Origin: Chitinophagaceae bacterium
Lineage (GTDB): Bacteria; Bacteroidota; Bacteroidia; Chitinophagales; Chitinophagaceae
Direction of reading: 5' to 3'
Assembly (NCBI GenBank): GCA_014379345.1
Contig: JACMLY010000094.1
Location: 1 to 64,000, forward strand
Length of the DNA: 64,000 bases
How positions within the stretch are numbered: position 1 is the stretch's first letter; each line of letters starts with the position of its first letter. The notes beneath the pieces were generated by a model that worked only from the letters and a program-made list of their open reading frames with translations, was not told the DNA's origin and ran no database searches. Positions 52,508-61,008 of the stretch are shown in pieces. A program made the translations under genes and the position numbers.

Positions 52508-54085
52508 ATGAGTTCTCACGACATTTTGGTTTTAATTATTATATCCCTTTTACTCGTTCTTTTGCCTGCGCCGGGCTTGTATAAGATGTTTCAGAAAGCA
52601 GGCATCCCCGCCTGGAAGGCGTTCGTTCCTTATTTAAATACATGGGAGATACTAAAAGCAGCTAACCTTAAAAAGCATTGGTTTTTCTGGCAATTCATAC
52701 CAGTTGGAGGGTGGTTTATCACATTGTGGTTTTTTATAGAATTTGTGAAACTGTTTGGCAAGTTTAAATTGTATCAGCATGCATTAACTGCTTTTGTGCC
52801 CTTTCTTTACTTTCCCTACATCGGGTTTAATAGAAAGGATCGCTATATTGGTTTGGAGTCGGTTAAAAAACATAGGAAATCTGCTGCCAGGGAATGGATC
52901 GATGCTGCTGTATTTGCAATTGTGGCGGCTACTCTTATCCGCACTTTTGTGTTTGAAGCATATACCATTCCAACCGGATCCATGGAAAAAACATTGCTCA
53001 TCAACGATTTTTTATTCGTTAGCAAGTTGAGTTACGGGCCGCGCCTTCCCAATACGCCTTTGGCTGTTCCTTTTGTTCATCATACCGTTCCCGGTCTCAA
53101 TTCACAATCGTATACGGAGGCAGTTAAAATACCCTATACAAGGTGGTTCGCCACCCCGGTTAAAAGAAATGATGTTGTGGTATTCAATTTTCCGGCAGGT
53201 GACACACTCACGCAGGAACTTGATTCAAAAGACCCTTATTATGATATTTTACGAAGGGAAGAACAACAAAATTATATCCAGTTAAGAGGACAGATCAAAG
53301 ACGAAAAACAGTTGCGTGAAATAAGTCATTCAAGGGCCCGTGACAATGTTTGGAATTCTTACACCATCAAAACAAGACCTGTTGATAAGCGTGAGAACTA
53401 TATTAAAAGATGTGTTGGTATTGCCGGAGATATAATAGAAATTAAAGAAGATGTTGTTTACATCAACGGCATTGTGCAACCACCACCCCCACACTCCCAG
53501 CTTCACTATATAGTAACGCTGAATTCTCCGTCCGTAGATCCCGATATAATGAAGGAGGAATACAATCTTGATGAGGAAAAGGGAGACTATGACCCAACCG
53601 GTAAACCAAATGAGTATAGAATGGCGCTTACTGCAGTAGCTAAAGATAAGATGTTGAAGAATGGGTTCGCTAAAAATATTTTGCTCGATCACAGCTATAA
53701 TGGGAATGGGGGAGATGTATACCCGTACGACACCGTTCACAAATGGACGAGGGACAATTTTGGACCTGTTCAGATTCCAAAGAAAGGCGAGACCATTGCT
53801 TTGAATGCAGGCAATATTTCTATATATGAAAGAGTTATCCGGGTATATGAGAACAATAAAATAGAAATCAGGGATGGAGGGATCTTTATTAATGATAAAG
53901 AGGCTGCACAGTATACTTTTAAAATGAATTATTATTGGATGATGGGAGATAACAGGCAGGATTCTCAGGATAGCAGGTACTGGGGTTTCGTGCCGGAAGA
54001 TCATATTGTTGGAGAAGCCTGGCTGATCTGGATGAGCTGGGATAAGGGCATTCGTTGGAAACGCATGTTCAAGACGATTCATTAA
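52508..54085 (+). CDS. lepB: Signal peptidase I, long form
   Basis: A 525-residue membrane protease. Two or three N-terminal membrane helices (about 5-22, 58-80, 130-148) precede the catalytic Ser158 (IPTGSMEKTLL) and Lys300 (YIKRCVGIAGD); the last motif is MGDNRQDSQDSRYWGFV. The spacing between Ser and Lys is about 142 residues, far longer than in E. coli LepB (about 55), so the catalytic domain carries large insertions (including RREEQQNYIQLRGQIKDEK). It cleaves signal peptides in the inner membrane. It is divergent from the CarH-like gene. Confidence 0.95.
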   Translation: MSSHDILVLIIISLLLVLLPAPGLYKMFQKAGIPAWKAFVPYLNTWEILKAANLKKHWFFWQFIPVGGWFITLWFFIEFVKLFGKFKLYQHALTAFVPFLYFPYIGFNRKDRYIGLESVKKHRKSAAREWIDAAVFAIVAATLIRTFVFEAYTIPTGSMEKTLLINDFLFVSKLSYGPRLPNTPLAVPFVHHTVPGLNSQSYTEAVKIPYTRWFATPVKRNDVVVFNFPAGDTLTQELDSKDPYYDILRREEQQNYIQLRGQIKDEKQLREISHSRARDNVWNSYTIKTRPVDKRENYIKRCVGIAGDIIEIKEDVVYINGIVQPPPPHSQLHYIVTLNSPSVDPDIMKEEYNLDEEKGDYDPTGKPNEYRMALTAVAKDKMLKNGFAKNILLDHSYNGNGGDVYPYDTVHKWTRDNFGPVQIPKKGETIALNAGNISIYERVIRVYENNKIEIRDGGIFINDKEAAQYTFKMNYYWMMGDNRQDSQDSRYWGFVPEDHIVGEAWLIWMSWDKGIRWKRMFKTIH

Positions 54086-54156
54086 GGTTTAAAGTTTAAG
54101 GTTTAAGGTTATTTTTTGCGAAAATTCGCTATCAATGTAGAAAAACCTTAAACCTT
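54084..54156. repeat. Inverted array of 7-bp units (AAGGTTT)
   Basis: Four direct units (AAGGTTT, AAAGTTT, AAGGTTT, AAGGTTA) run from 54084 to 54111. The matching right arm AACCTTAAACCTT (54144-54156) is the exact complement of 54098-54110, giving a 13-bp stem. It starts at the lepB stop and ends 12 bases before the cdd start, so it could end lepB transcripts. Confidence 0.8.
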
Positions 54157-54168
54157 CAAAAAGTAAAT

Positions 54169-54651
54169 ATGAAAAAGGATTATTCATTTTCGGTTGATGT
54201 GTATGATACGGCTGATGAATTATCCGGTGATGACGCTGCATTGTTGTTGAAGGCGCAGGAAGCTACCGGCAATGCTTACGCTCCTTATTCCGAATTCAGG
54301 GTGGGGGCGGTGGCAAGGATGTCAACCGGTGAACTGATCAGCGGAACAAACCAGGAAAATGCATCCTATCCCATTGGTATATGCGCGGAAAGAGTACTTC
54401 TATCGGCCGCTTCATCGGTGTATCCTGCTATCCCTATAGATACCATTGCTATCAGCTACAACAATTTGCATGGTGAAAGTGATCATCCGATTGCACCCTG
54501 CGGAATATGCCGTCAATCACTGCATGAATATGAGAAGCGAATGAATCATCCGATCAGACTTATTCTGGGCGGTAAAAAAGGAAAGGTATATATAGTAGAT
54601 CAGGCCAGCCGGTTATTGCCGATGGCGTTTACAAAAAGCGAACTGCTTTAG
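54169..54651 (+). CDS. cdd: Cytidine deaminase
   Basis: A 160-residue zinc deaminase. The catalytic CAE is at residues 72-74 (GICAERVLL) and the second zinc ligand motif PCGICRQSL holds Cys111 and Cys114; the substrate-binding N-terminal PYSEFRVGAVA is present. This is a tetrameric-type CDA, which salvages cytidine and deoxycytidine to uridines. An N-terminal extension of about 20 acidic residues precedes the core, as in several Bacteroidota. It is downstream of lepB but separated by the repeat array. Confidence 0.95.
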   Translation: MKKDYSFSVDVYDTADELSGDDAALLLKAQEATGNAYAPYSEFRVGAVARMSTGELISGTNQENASYPIGICAERVLLSAASSVYPAIPIDTIAISYNNLHGESDHPIAPCGICRQSLHEYEKRMNHPIRLILGGKKGKVYIVDQASRLLPMAFTKSELL

Positions 54652-54700
54652 ACGACCGGCTTTTTTAATATCTAAAACCAAAACAGGGTTTGTCATCTCA

Positions 54701-55693
54701 TCATAATTTCACTACAATACGTCCCACCATTTTACCCTGCAATATAGAATCGATACAAGTATTGTTTACTTCATCCAGCGTCACTTCTTTTGCTATTACC
54801 GGAAGTTTATCTTTGATACTCCATTCCTGTGCTAACTTATCCCAGATCGAAAGCCTGCGTTCCATTGGCGTTCCGGCTGATCCAATTCCCATCAGGTTTA
54901 CCCCATTTAAAATAAACGGATATAGCGTAGCATCCATTTTTGGCGAATCCACCAGGCCGGTGCTGATCACACAACCTTCGGGTCTGCATGCTTTTAATAA
55001 AGTCACCAAAGTGCTTCCTCCAACCGTGTCAATGGCCCCGGACCATTTGGGCTTTAACAGTGCTTTGCCCGATTTGTCGTTCACAAATTCCCTTGACTCA
55101 ATTTTTGATGCACCCAGATGTTGAAGATATTCACTTACCTGTGTTTTACCGGTGACTGCAATGACTTCATAACCTGCTTTGGAGAGTATGCATACTGCCA
55201 TGCTTCCCACACCACCTGTAGATCCTGTAACCACTACCGGACCATCAGAAGGCAATTGTCCCATCAATTGCATTTTGTACAAAGCCGATGCAGCCGTAAA
55301 GCCTGCTGTTCCTATGATCATACATTCCTTTAGAGAATATTCTGTAGGCTTGTGTACAATCCACTGGCCAGGTACGCGGATGTATTCGGCCATGCCTCCA
55401 TCCGTGTTCATACCAAGGTCGTATCCCGTTACGATCACTTCCTCGCCAGTAGCAAAATTTGGATTACGGCTGATCTCCACAATACCGGCGGCATCGATAC
55501 CGGGCGTATGGGGAAATTTTTTAGTGATTCCTTTATTACCGGTGGCAGAAAGCGCGTCCTTATAATTAAGTGAGGTATACTGTACCTTTATAAGCACTTC
55601 TCCGGAAGGCAAATCATCGATTTCCCTCTCAACAATATTGCGCTCAAATTTCCCTGCAGGTGTTTCTGTAATCCGAAGTGATCTGAATGACAT
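54701..55693 (-). CDS. YhdH/YhfP family quinone oxidoreductase-type reductase
   Basis: A 330-residue MDR (zinc-free medium-chain dehydrogenase) protein of the YhdH/YhfP group, with the opening LRITETPAGKFERNI, GVDAAG-like IDAAGIVEI, and the NADPH-binding VVVTGSTGGVGSMAVCIL followed by YEVIAVTGK. There are no structural zinc ligands. Relatives include acrylyl-CoA reductase (AcuI), so an acryloyl-CoA- or quinone-reducing role is possible; the specific substrate is not assignable. It is convergent with the cytidine deaminase (about 50 bases between stops). Confidence 0.9.
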   Translation of the reverse strand: MSFRSLRITETPAGKFERNIVEREIDDLPSGEVLIKVQYTSLNYKDALSATGNKGITKKFPHTPGIDAAGIVEISRNPNFATGEEVIVTGYDLGMNTDGGMAEYIRVPGQWIVHKPTEYSLKECMIIGTAGFTAASALYKMQLMGQLPSDGPVVVTGSTGGVGSMAVCILSKAGYEVIAVTGKTQVSEYLQHLGASKIESREFVNDKSGKALLKPKWSGAIDTVGGSTLVTLLKACRPEGCVISTGLVDSPKMDATLYPFILNGVNLMGIGSAGTPMERRLSIWDKLAQEWSIKDKLPVIAKEVTLDEVNNTCIDSILQGKMVGRIVVKL

Positions 55694-55739
55694 GATACAA
55701 TTTGTGATTTCAAGTTAGTCAAAAAAACTACCGATTTTT

Positions 55740-56276
55740 TCAATCGTTGCTTTTACCGGTTGCTAAAAGTTTTTGATAAATAGAATAATTTTCGTCATCA
55801 AAACAAACAAATATCACCGATTCAATCGCACGATCCAACGAAATAAATTTTTTTACTTCATTAAAAGCGATACCAGCCGCTTGTTCTTTTGGAAAATGAT
55901 AAATACCCGTGCTGATATTCGGGAAAGCAATCGTTTTTACATTGTGTTGTACAGCCAATAACAATGAATTGCGGTAACAATTACCGAGGAGAATCTTTTC
56001 ATCATTCTCACCGCCCTGCCATACCGGGCCCACAGTGTGAATAACATACTTTGCCGGCAGATTACCCGCTGTTGTAAGCACGGCTTCACCAACCAGGCAA
56101 CCACCCTGTTTGATACGGATCTCTAAGCACTCCTCCAAGATAGAAGGGCCTCCTTTTCTGTGTATGGCCCCATCTACGCCAGCCCCGCCGAGCAGGGAGG
56201 TATTCGCAGCGTTTACAATTGCATCTGCATGCACCGTGGTTATATCGGCTTTTATAACGGTAAGTGTTGTTTGCAT
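55740..56276 (-). CDS. Macro-domain protein (O-acetyl-ADP-ribose deacetylase type)
   Basis: The ATG at 56276 gives 178 residues ([25 protein letters not shown]). Motifs: [26 protein letters not shown] with the loop HRKGGP, and the C-terminal [17 protein letters not shown], all hallmarks of MacroD/YmdB-type hydrolases that act on O-acetyl-ADP-ribose or ADP-ribosylated substrates. Its ATG overlaps the ogt stop by one base, so the two are coupled. An upstream frame extension lacks support. Confidence 0.94.
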   Translation of the reverse strand: MQTTLTVIKADITTVHADAIVNAANTSLLGGAGVDGAIHRKGGPSILEECLEIRIKQGGCLVGEAVLTTAGNLPAKYVIHTVGPVWQGGENDEKILLGNCYRNSLLLAVQHNVKTIAFPNISTGIYHFPKEQAAGIAFNEVKKFISLDRAIESVIFVCFDDENYSIYQKLLATGKSND

Positions 56277-56779
56277 TAGAATAGAGTTTGTACTCCGTGG
56301 GCGATCTTGTTTTCCAGTCCCAGCAACCATTTTTTACGCCACAATCCGCCACCGTAACCCACAAGATCATTTTTGGATCCGATCACCCTGTGGCAGGGTA
56401 CAACAATGCAGATATTGTTTTTACCATTGGCCGATGCGGCAGCCCGTATGGTCTTGGGATCTCCCAGGCGCCTTGACAATTCAAGATAACTGATTGTTTT
56501 TCCGTACGGGATATTCACCAGTTGGTGCCATACTTTTTGTTGAAAATCCGTTCCCTGCTGGTTGATCGGTAAATCAAAAATCCTTCGCCCGCCATGAAAA
56601 TACTGAATCAGTTGCTCGATCGCGTGGATGATCAGTTCCGGAATCTCTGCAGGATCACTACGTTCAACAGACGGCTGTTGCGGGCTGTCTTCAAAGATCA
56701 TTTCGCTGATAAAAGAATCCGTTCCCGAAACTCTCATAAGCCCGATAGGCGATTGGTAATATGTGGTGAAATCAGGCAT
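56276..56779 (-). CDS. ogt: Methylated-DNA-protein-cysteine methyltransferase
   Basis: A 167-residue alkyltransferase. The active site motif PCHRV has Cys129; around it are the DNA-binding [31 protein letters not shown] and [13 protein letters not shown]. It transfers the methyl group from O6-methylguanine to itself and is used once. Its stop overlaps the macro-domain ATG (one base), so both are transcribed together; both relate to damage processing. Confidence 0.95.
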   Translation of the reverse strand: MPDFTTYYQSPIGLMRVSGTDSFISEMIFEDSPQQPSVERSDPAEIPELIIHAIEQLIQYFHGGRRIFDLPINQQGTDFQQKVWHQLVNIPYGKTISYLELSRRLGDPKTIRAAASANGKNNICIVVPCHRVIGSKNDLVGYGGGLWRKKWLLGLENKIAHGVQTLF

Positions 56780-56832
56780 TTGTCCATTGTTACGGGGTTA
56801 CAGGCGGCAAGTGTGTATGCTGGCAGAATTCA

Positions 56833-56939
56833 AATGTTCAATAATCAATGTCCAATTTTCAATACTCAAGTGAGAATTTATGTGATGGCCCGAATTGCTT
56901 CATGGAGTATTGAAAATTGAACATTGAGTATTGAACATT
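56833..56939. repeat. 35-bp-arm inverted repeat built of 7-bp units
   Basis: Left arm 56833-56867 and right arm 56905-56939 are reverse complements at 33 of 35 positions, with a 37-base loop. The right arm is a chain of seven-base units TTGAAAA, TTGAACA, TTGAGTA, TTGAACA. It lies between the ogt/macro unit and the csaA gene, 30 bases past the csaA stop (minus strand). Confidence 0.88.
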
Positions 56940-56968
56940 TTTTGATATCACGATCCGCATTGTAATAT

Positions 56969-57301
56969 TTACCCAATCTTCCATCCATTCTCCACCTTTC
57001 TTTCCGGTTGCAATAAAACTACTTCTTTTTGATCGGTATAAACTCCAAGTATAAGACACTCGCTGAAAAAATTGGCAATTTGTTTTGGTGGAAAATTGAC
57101 GATGGCAACCACTTGTTTTCCTACCAGTTCCTCTTTAGTATAAAGATCTGTGATTTGTGCAGACGAATGCTTCAGACCTACGGTGCCAAAATCAATTTTA
57201 ATTTGGTAAGAGGGCTTTTTAGCTTTTGGAAAATCTGTAACTTCCGCAATCGTTCCGACCCGGATATCAATTTTTTCAAAATCATCCCAGGTAATTGTCA
57301 T
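56969..57301 (-). CDS. csaA: CsaA-like tRNA-binding protein
   Basis: A 110-residue protein with the OB-fold tRNA-binding domain: WDDFEKIDIRVGTIAEV, KIDFGTVGLKHSSAQI, GKQVVAIVNFPPKQIANFFSE and LGVYTDQKEVVLLQPERKV, matching CsaA/Trbp111-type proteins that bind tRNA or act as chaperones. It is divergent from the osmC-like gene with only 37 bases between starts; a TATTTTTG box (minus, 57318-57325) may be its -7 element. Confidence 0.93.
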   Translation of the reverse strand: MTITWDDFEKIDIRVGTIAEVTDFPKAKKPSYQIKIDFGTVGLKHSSAQITDLYTKEELVGKQVVAIVNFPPKQIANFFSECLILGVYTDQKEVVLLQPERKVENGWKIG

Positions 57302-57338
57302 TGATTCTAATTTTTTTCAAAAATAAAACTACAAATTC

Positions 57339-57749
57339 ATGAAACGTACAGCTACTGCCGTTTGGAACGGCTCTGGAAAAGAAGGAAACGGAAAATTAAC
57401 GACACAAAGTACAACATTACAACAAGCGCAGTATTCTTACAAGTCAAGATTTGAAGAGGGTGTAGGAACAAATCCCGAAGAATTAATTGCTGCTGCACAT
57501 TCGGGCTGTTTTAGCATGAAACTAAGTTTTGTTTTGGGTGCCGCAGGCTTCGAACCCGAAAGCATCGAAACAACCTCTGCCATCAATTTTGAAAACGGGG
57601 TTATTGCCGGTTCTCACCTGACTGTAAAAGCAAAAGTTCCCGGTATCAGCGAAGAAAAGTTCAAAGAATGCGCAGACGATGCCAAAGCAAATTGCCCTGT
57701 GAGCAAAGCTTTGAATATACCTATAACCCTGGATGCATCTATCGGATAA
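57339..57749 (+). CDS. OsmC family peroxidase
   Basis: A 136-residue OsmC/Ohr-family protein: the first redox Cys is Cys57 (AHSGCFSMKLS) and the second Cys119 (NCPVSKAL); an Arg of the active site precedes, in SYKSRFEEGVG. It reduces organic hydroperoxides using a dithiol donor. It is divergent from csaA and the next gene (57769) starts 19 bases after its stop, a likely transcript unit. Confidence 0.94.
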   Translation: MKRTATAVWNGSGKEGNGKLTTQSTTLQQAQYSYKSRFEEGVGTNPEELIAAAHSGCFSMKLSFVLGAAGFEPESIETTSAINFENGVIAGSHLTVKAKVPGISEEKFKECADDAKANCPVSKALNIPITLDASIG

Positions 57750-57768
57750 TATTTCAATTAAATATTCT

Positions 57769-59217
57769 ATGCAATCAAAAGAAAAAAAGGGCCTGAACCA
57801 GTCGCGCAGAAATTTTTTACGTGATAGCTCGCTTGTAGCCACTGGATTTTTTATTGTTCCCAGGCATGTTTTAGGACGAGGGTATATTGCTCCCAGCGAT
57901 AAATTAAATATTGCCGGGATCGGCGTTGGTGGAAAAGCAGAAGTGAACCTGCCTTATGCCTTTAACAATGGATCGGATAATATCGTGGCGCTTTGCGATG
58001 TTGATGACCGCATGGCTGTTAATGCCAGAAAAAAATGGCCCAAAGCGCCTTACTACCGAGACTATCGCGAAATGTTGGATAAGGAACACAAAAATTTTGA
58101 CGCTGTAATTATTACCTCACCAGATCATATGCATGCTGTACAAGCATTGCCTGCCATGCAGCTACAAAAACACGTGTATTGCGAAAAGCCATTGACGCAT
58201 GATATTTATGAAGCACGGATACTGACGCAAGCTGCCCAAAAATACAAGGTGGTTACTCAAATGGGTAATCAGGGGAGCAGCGGGAACGATACGCGCCTGA
58301 TAGAAACATGGGTACAGGCCGGCCTTATTGGTGATGTGCATACGGTGCATGTATGGACCAACCGGCCGGTTTGGCCTCAGGGAATTGCTACTCCCACAGG
58401 TAAGTTTGATATTCCAAAAGAAGTAGATTGGGAACTTTGGCTGGGCACAGCGCCTCACCGCGATTTTAACCCTACCTATCTTCCCGCAACCTGGAGAGGT
58501 TGGACAGATTTTGGTACAGGCTCACTCGGCGATATGGGGTGTCATTTCATTGACGTTCCGTACAGGGCCCTGCAACTTCAATATCCCGTGTCAGTAGAAT
58601 GCAGTGTAGGCTCCGTATACACAGGATTTTTTAAAGAAGCTATTTACACCGATAGCTATCCACCTTCTTCAAAAACGCATATTCAGTTTCCTTCACGCAA
58701 CGGAATGCCGGCTGTTGAAATGATATGGTATGATGGAGGCATCAAGCCCAAGAGGCCCGATGAATTACTACCGGAGGAGCCGATGGCCGAATTGGACGGT
58801 GGCATCATCTTCGAAGGAACGAAGGGAAAATTAATGGCAGGCCTGTTTGGAAGAAACCCGGTGTTACTTCCTACCAAAAAAATGAAAGAAGTAAACCTAC
58901 CTGCCTCCACTCTTCCATTTGTCGAAAACGGTTCAGACGGCCACCAGCAACAATGGGTAAAAGCGTGCAAAAAAGGGTATGGCGCTTACACAAGCTCGGC
59001 ATTCGAAAAGTCTGGCCCCTTAACAGAAACTGTTCTAATGGGCAACCTTGCCATCAGGAGTTATAATTATACAGAAACAAATTCAAAGGGAAATAAAGTA
59101 TACCCAGGCCGCAAAAAACTGCTCTGGAATGGCACGGATATGAAGATCACCAATTTCGAACCGGCAAACCAATTTGTGAAAAGAAGCTACAGGGGAAATT
59201 ATAAATTGGAACTGTAA
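57769..59217 (+). CDS. Tat-exported Gfo/Idh/MocA family oxidoreductase (first copy)
   Basis: The ATG at 57769 begins MQSKEKKGLNQSRRNFLRDS, a twin-arginine signal with a short hydrophobic stretch (SLVATGFFIVP). The 482-residue enzyme has the NAD-binding IAGIGVGGKAEVNL, GCDVD-like ALCDVDDRM, EKPLTHDIYEAR (EKP kept), and the C-terminal YDRA-type FGTGSLGDMGCHFIDV with a His; a C-terminal beta-sheet domain follows. It should oxidise a sugar or sugar-derived compound in the periplasm with a tightly bound nicotinamide cofactor. It is very like the next gene, a tandem paralogue. Confidence 0.93.
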   Translation: MQSKEKKGLNQSRRNFLRDSSLVATGFFIVPRHVLGRGYIAPSDKLNIAGIGVGGKAEVNLPYAFNNGSDNIVALCDVDDRMAVNARKKWPKAPYYRDYREMLDKEHKNFDAVIITSPDHMHAVQALPAMQLQKHVYCEKPLTHDIYEARILTQAAQKYKVVTQMGNQGSSGNDTRLIETWVQAGLIGDVHTVHVWTNRPVWPQGIATPTGKFDIPKEVDWELWLGTAPHRDFNPTYLPATWRGWTDFGTGSLGDMGCHFIDVPYRALQLQYPVSVECSVGSVYTGFFKEAIYTDSYPPSSKTHIQFPSRNGMPAVEMIWYDGGIKPKRPDELLPEEPMAELDGGIIFEGTKGKLMAGLFGRNPVLLPTKKMKEVNLPASTLPFVENGSDGHQQQWVKACKKGYGAYTSSAFEKSGPLTETVLMGNLAIRSYNYTETNSKGNKVYPGRKKLLWNGTDMKITNFEPANQFVKRSYRGNYKLEL

Positions 59218-59292
59218 TTCTTATTCTTAATAGCTGCCGCCAATAATTTACATCGAATGAATATTTGCATATTATGTTTCGTGACCTAAGGC

Positions 59293-59383
59293 ACTCTATG
59301 TGAAATCTATGTTTCTACTGTTCCTATGTGGTAAATAAAATCAGCCACATGGGAACAGTAGAAACAAAGGATGAACACAGAGT
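59293..59383. repeat. 39-bp-arm imperfect palindrome, GTTTCTACTGTTCC family
   Basis: Core arms 59311-59331 and 59345-59365 match as reverse complements at 20 of 21 positions; outer parts match about 11 of 18. It shares the 13-mer ATGTTTCTACTGT with the hairpin at 21179-21225. It lies between the two MocA genes, just past the first stop by about 75 bases. Confidence 0.8.
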
Positions 59384-59498
59384 AAAAAAAATCCCTCAAT
59401 TCAACACTCTTTCAACAGTATAACAAGTAATATTTATTAAATTGAACCGCGGTTGCTAAATCGAATCAGCAAGCGCACAACTCATAATAATTGCTATC

Positions 59499-60938
59499 AT
59501 GAAAAAAAAGAACCATTCAGACAAGTCACGGAGAACATTTATCAGAAACACCTCATTAGCGGCAACTGGATTTTTTATTGTTCCCAGGCATGTACTGGGC
59601 AGGGGATATGTTGCACCGAGTGACAAATTACGCATTGCAGGAATTGGAGTGGGTGGGAAAGGACAAAGCGATCTAGCGGAATTTGCAAAAAGTCCAAAAG
59701 CTTCCATTGTTGCATTATGTGATGTGGATGATCGTAGTGCTGCAAAATCAAGGGCCAATTTTCCCAATGCCAAATATTACAAGGATTTCAGGGAAATGCT
59801 GGACAAGGAAAAAAACAATATTGATGCCTGCTCTATTTCCACACCAGACAATACGCATGCTGTAGCCACCATTGCCGCGATGCAACTGGGAAAGCATGTG
59901 TACACACAAAAGCCACTCACCCATGATATTTACGAGGCACGGATACTTACCGAAGCAGCCAAAAAATACAAAGTAGTTACACAAATGGGTAACCAGGGTG
60001 GATCAGGAGATGGAGTGAGGAAGATGAAAGAAATGGTTGACGCGGGTTTGATCGGTGATGTACACACGGTCCATTGCTGGACAAATCGTCCTGTATGGCC
60101 GCAAGGTATAGCCACCCCCGCCGGTAATTTCGAAGTTCCGGCTGAATTGAACTGGGATCTATGGTTAGGCCCTTCTAAAAAAATTGATTACAATCCAAAT
60201 TATCTTCCGTTTAACTGGAGAGGCTGGTGGGCATTCGGAACGGGTGCTTTGGGCGATATGGCCTGCCATATTATGGATCCTGTTTTCCGGATACTTCCAA
60301 TCGATTATCCAACAGAGGTAGAAGCCAGCGTAAGCGGGAATTGGAAAGGATTTTTCGCAGAAGGTAGCTATGTTGATAGTTGTCCGCCTTCATCTATTAT
60401 TCATTTATCTTACCCGCGAAAGGATGGAAAGGGAAAGATAAAAGTATCGTGGATGGATGGAGGATTGCTTCCCGAAAGACCGGATGAATTGGGAGCTGAT
60501 GAAGAAATGGGTAACTGGGATGGGGGAGTGATATTCGAAGGCACCAAAGGAAAGGTAATGGCAGATTGCTACGGTGCTAATCCACGGTTATTACCTTCTA
60601 AGCGCATGAAAGAAACAACCATGCCCGCCGAAAAGATAAAAAGAGTGCCTGAAGGCCACTATGTACAATGGGTAAATGCCTGTATTGACGGATACGGTAA
60701 AGGTGTAACGAGTTCACCGTTTGAATATGCCGGGCCATTCACAGAAAGTATACTCATCGGTAACCTGGCCATTCGCAGCTGGATGATGCAGAACCCTAAA
60801 ATGAAAGGCTGGGGCGATAAATATCTTGGCCGAAAGAAATTGTTGTGGGATGCAAAAAACATGAAGATCACCAATTTTGACGAAGCCAACCAATTTGTAA
60901 AACGCGAATACCGCGATGGTTGGAAGCTATCAATGTAA
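59499..60938 (+). CDS. Tat-exported Gfo/Idh/MocA family oxidoreductase (second copy)
   Basis: A 479-residue paralogue of the gene at 57769. The N-terminus MKKKNHSDKSRRTFIRNTSL is a twin-arginine signal. NAD-binding GIGVGGKGQSDL, ALCDVDDRS and GDMACHIMDP are conserved, but the EKP motif of the family reads QKP (TQKPLTHDIYEAR), with the Lys kept and Glu replaced by Gln. Similarity to the first copy is high over the whole length (GYVAPSDKL, GRKKLLWD, NQFVKREYRDGW). A recent tandem duplication with divergence in substrate choice is likely. Confidence 0.93.
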   Translation: MKKKNHSDKSRRTFIRNTSLAATGFFIVPRHVLGRGYVAPSDKLRIAGIGVGGKGQSDLAEFAKSPKASIVALCDVDDRSAAKSRANFPNAKYYKDFREMLDKEKNNIDACSISTPDNTHAVATIAAMQLGKHVYTQKPLTHDIYEARILTEAAKKYKVVTQMGNQGGSGDGVRKMKEMVDAGLIGDVHTVHCWTNRPVWPQGIATPAGNFEVPAELNWDLWLGPSKKIDYNPNYLPFNWRGWWAFGTGALGDMACHIMDPVFRILPIDYPTEVEASVSGNWKGFFAEGSYVDSCPPSSIIHLSYPRKDGKGKIKVSWMDGGLLPERPDELGADEEMGNWDGGVIFEGTKGKVMADCYGANPRLLPSKRMKETTMPAEKIKRVPEGHYVQWVNACIDGYGKGVTSSPFEYAGPFTESILIGNLAIRSWMMQNPKMKGWGDKYLGRKKLLWDAKNMKITNFDEANQFVKREYRDGWKLSM

Positions 60939-60942
60939 AATA

Positions 60943-61004
60943 TTTTTGCCACGAATTCCACGAATTACCACCAAATAAATTCGTGATAATTCGTGGCAAA
61001 AAAA
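60943..61004. repeat. Imperfect palindrome, GCCACGAATTCCACGAATT family
   Basis: Arms TTTTGCCACGAATTCCACG (left) and ATAATTCGTGGCAAAAAA (right) are near-complementary around AT-rich sequence. It fills the gap between the convergent MocA (stop 60938) and transglutaminase-like (stop 61009) genes, so it probably terminates both. Confidence 0.82.
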
Positions 61005-61008
61005 TCTT

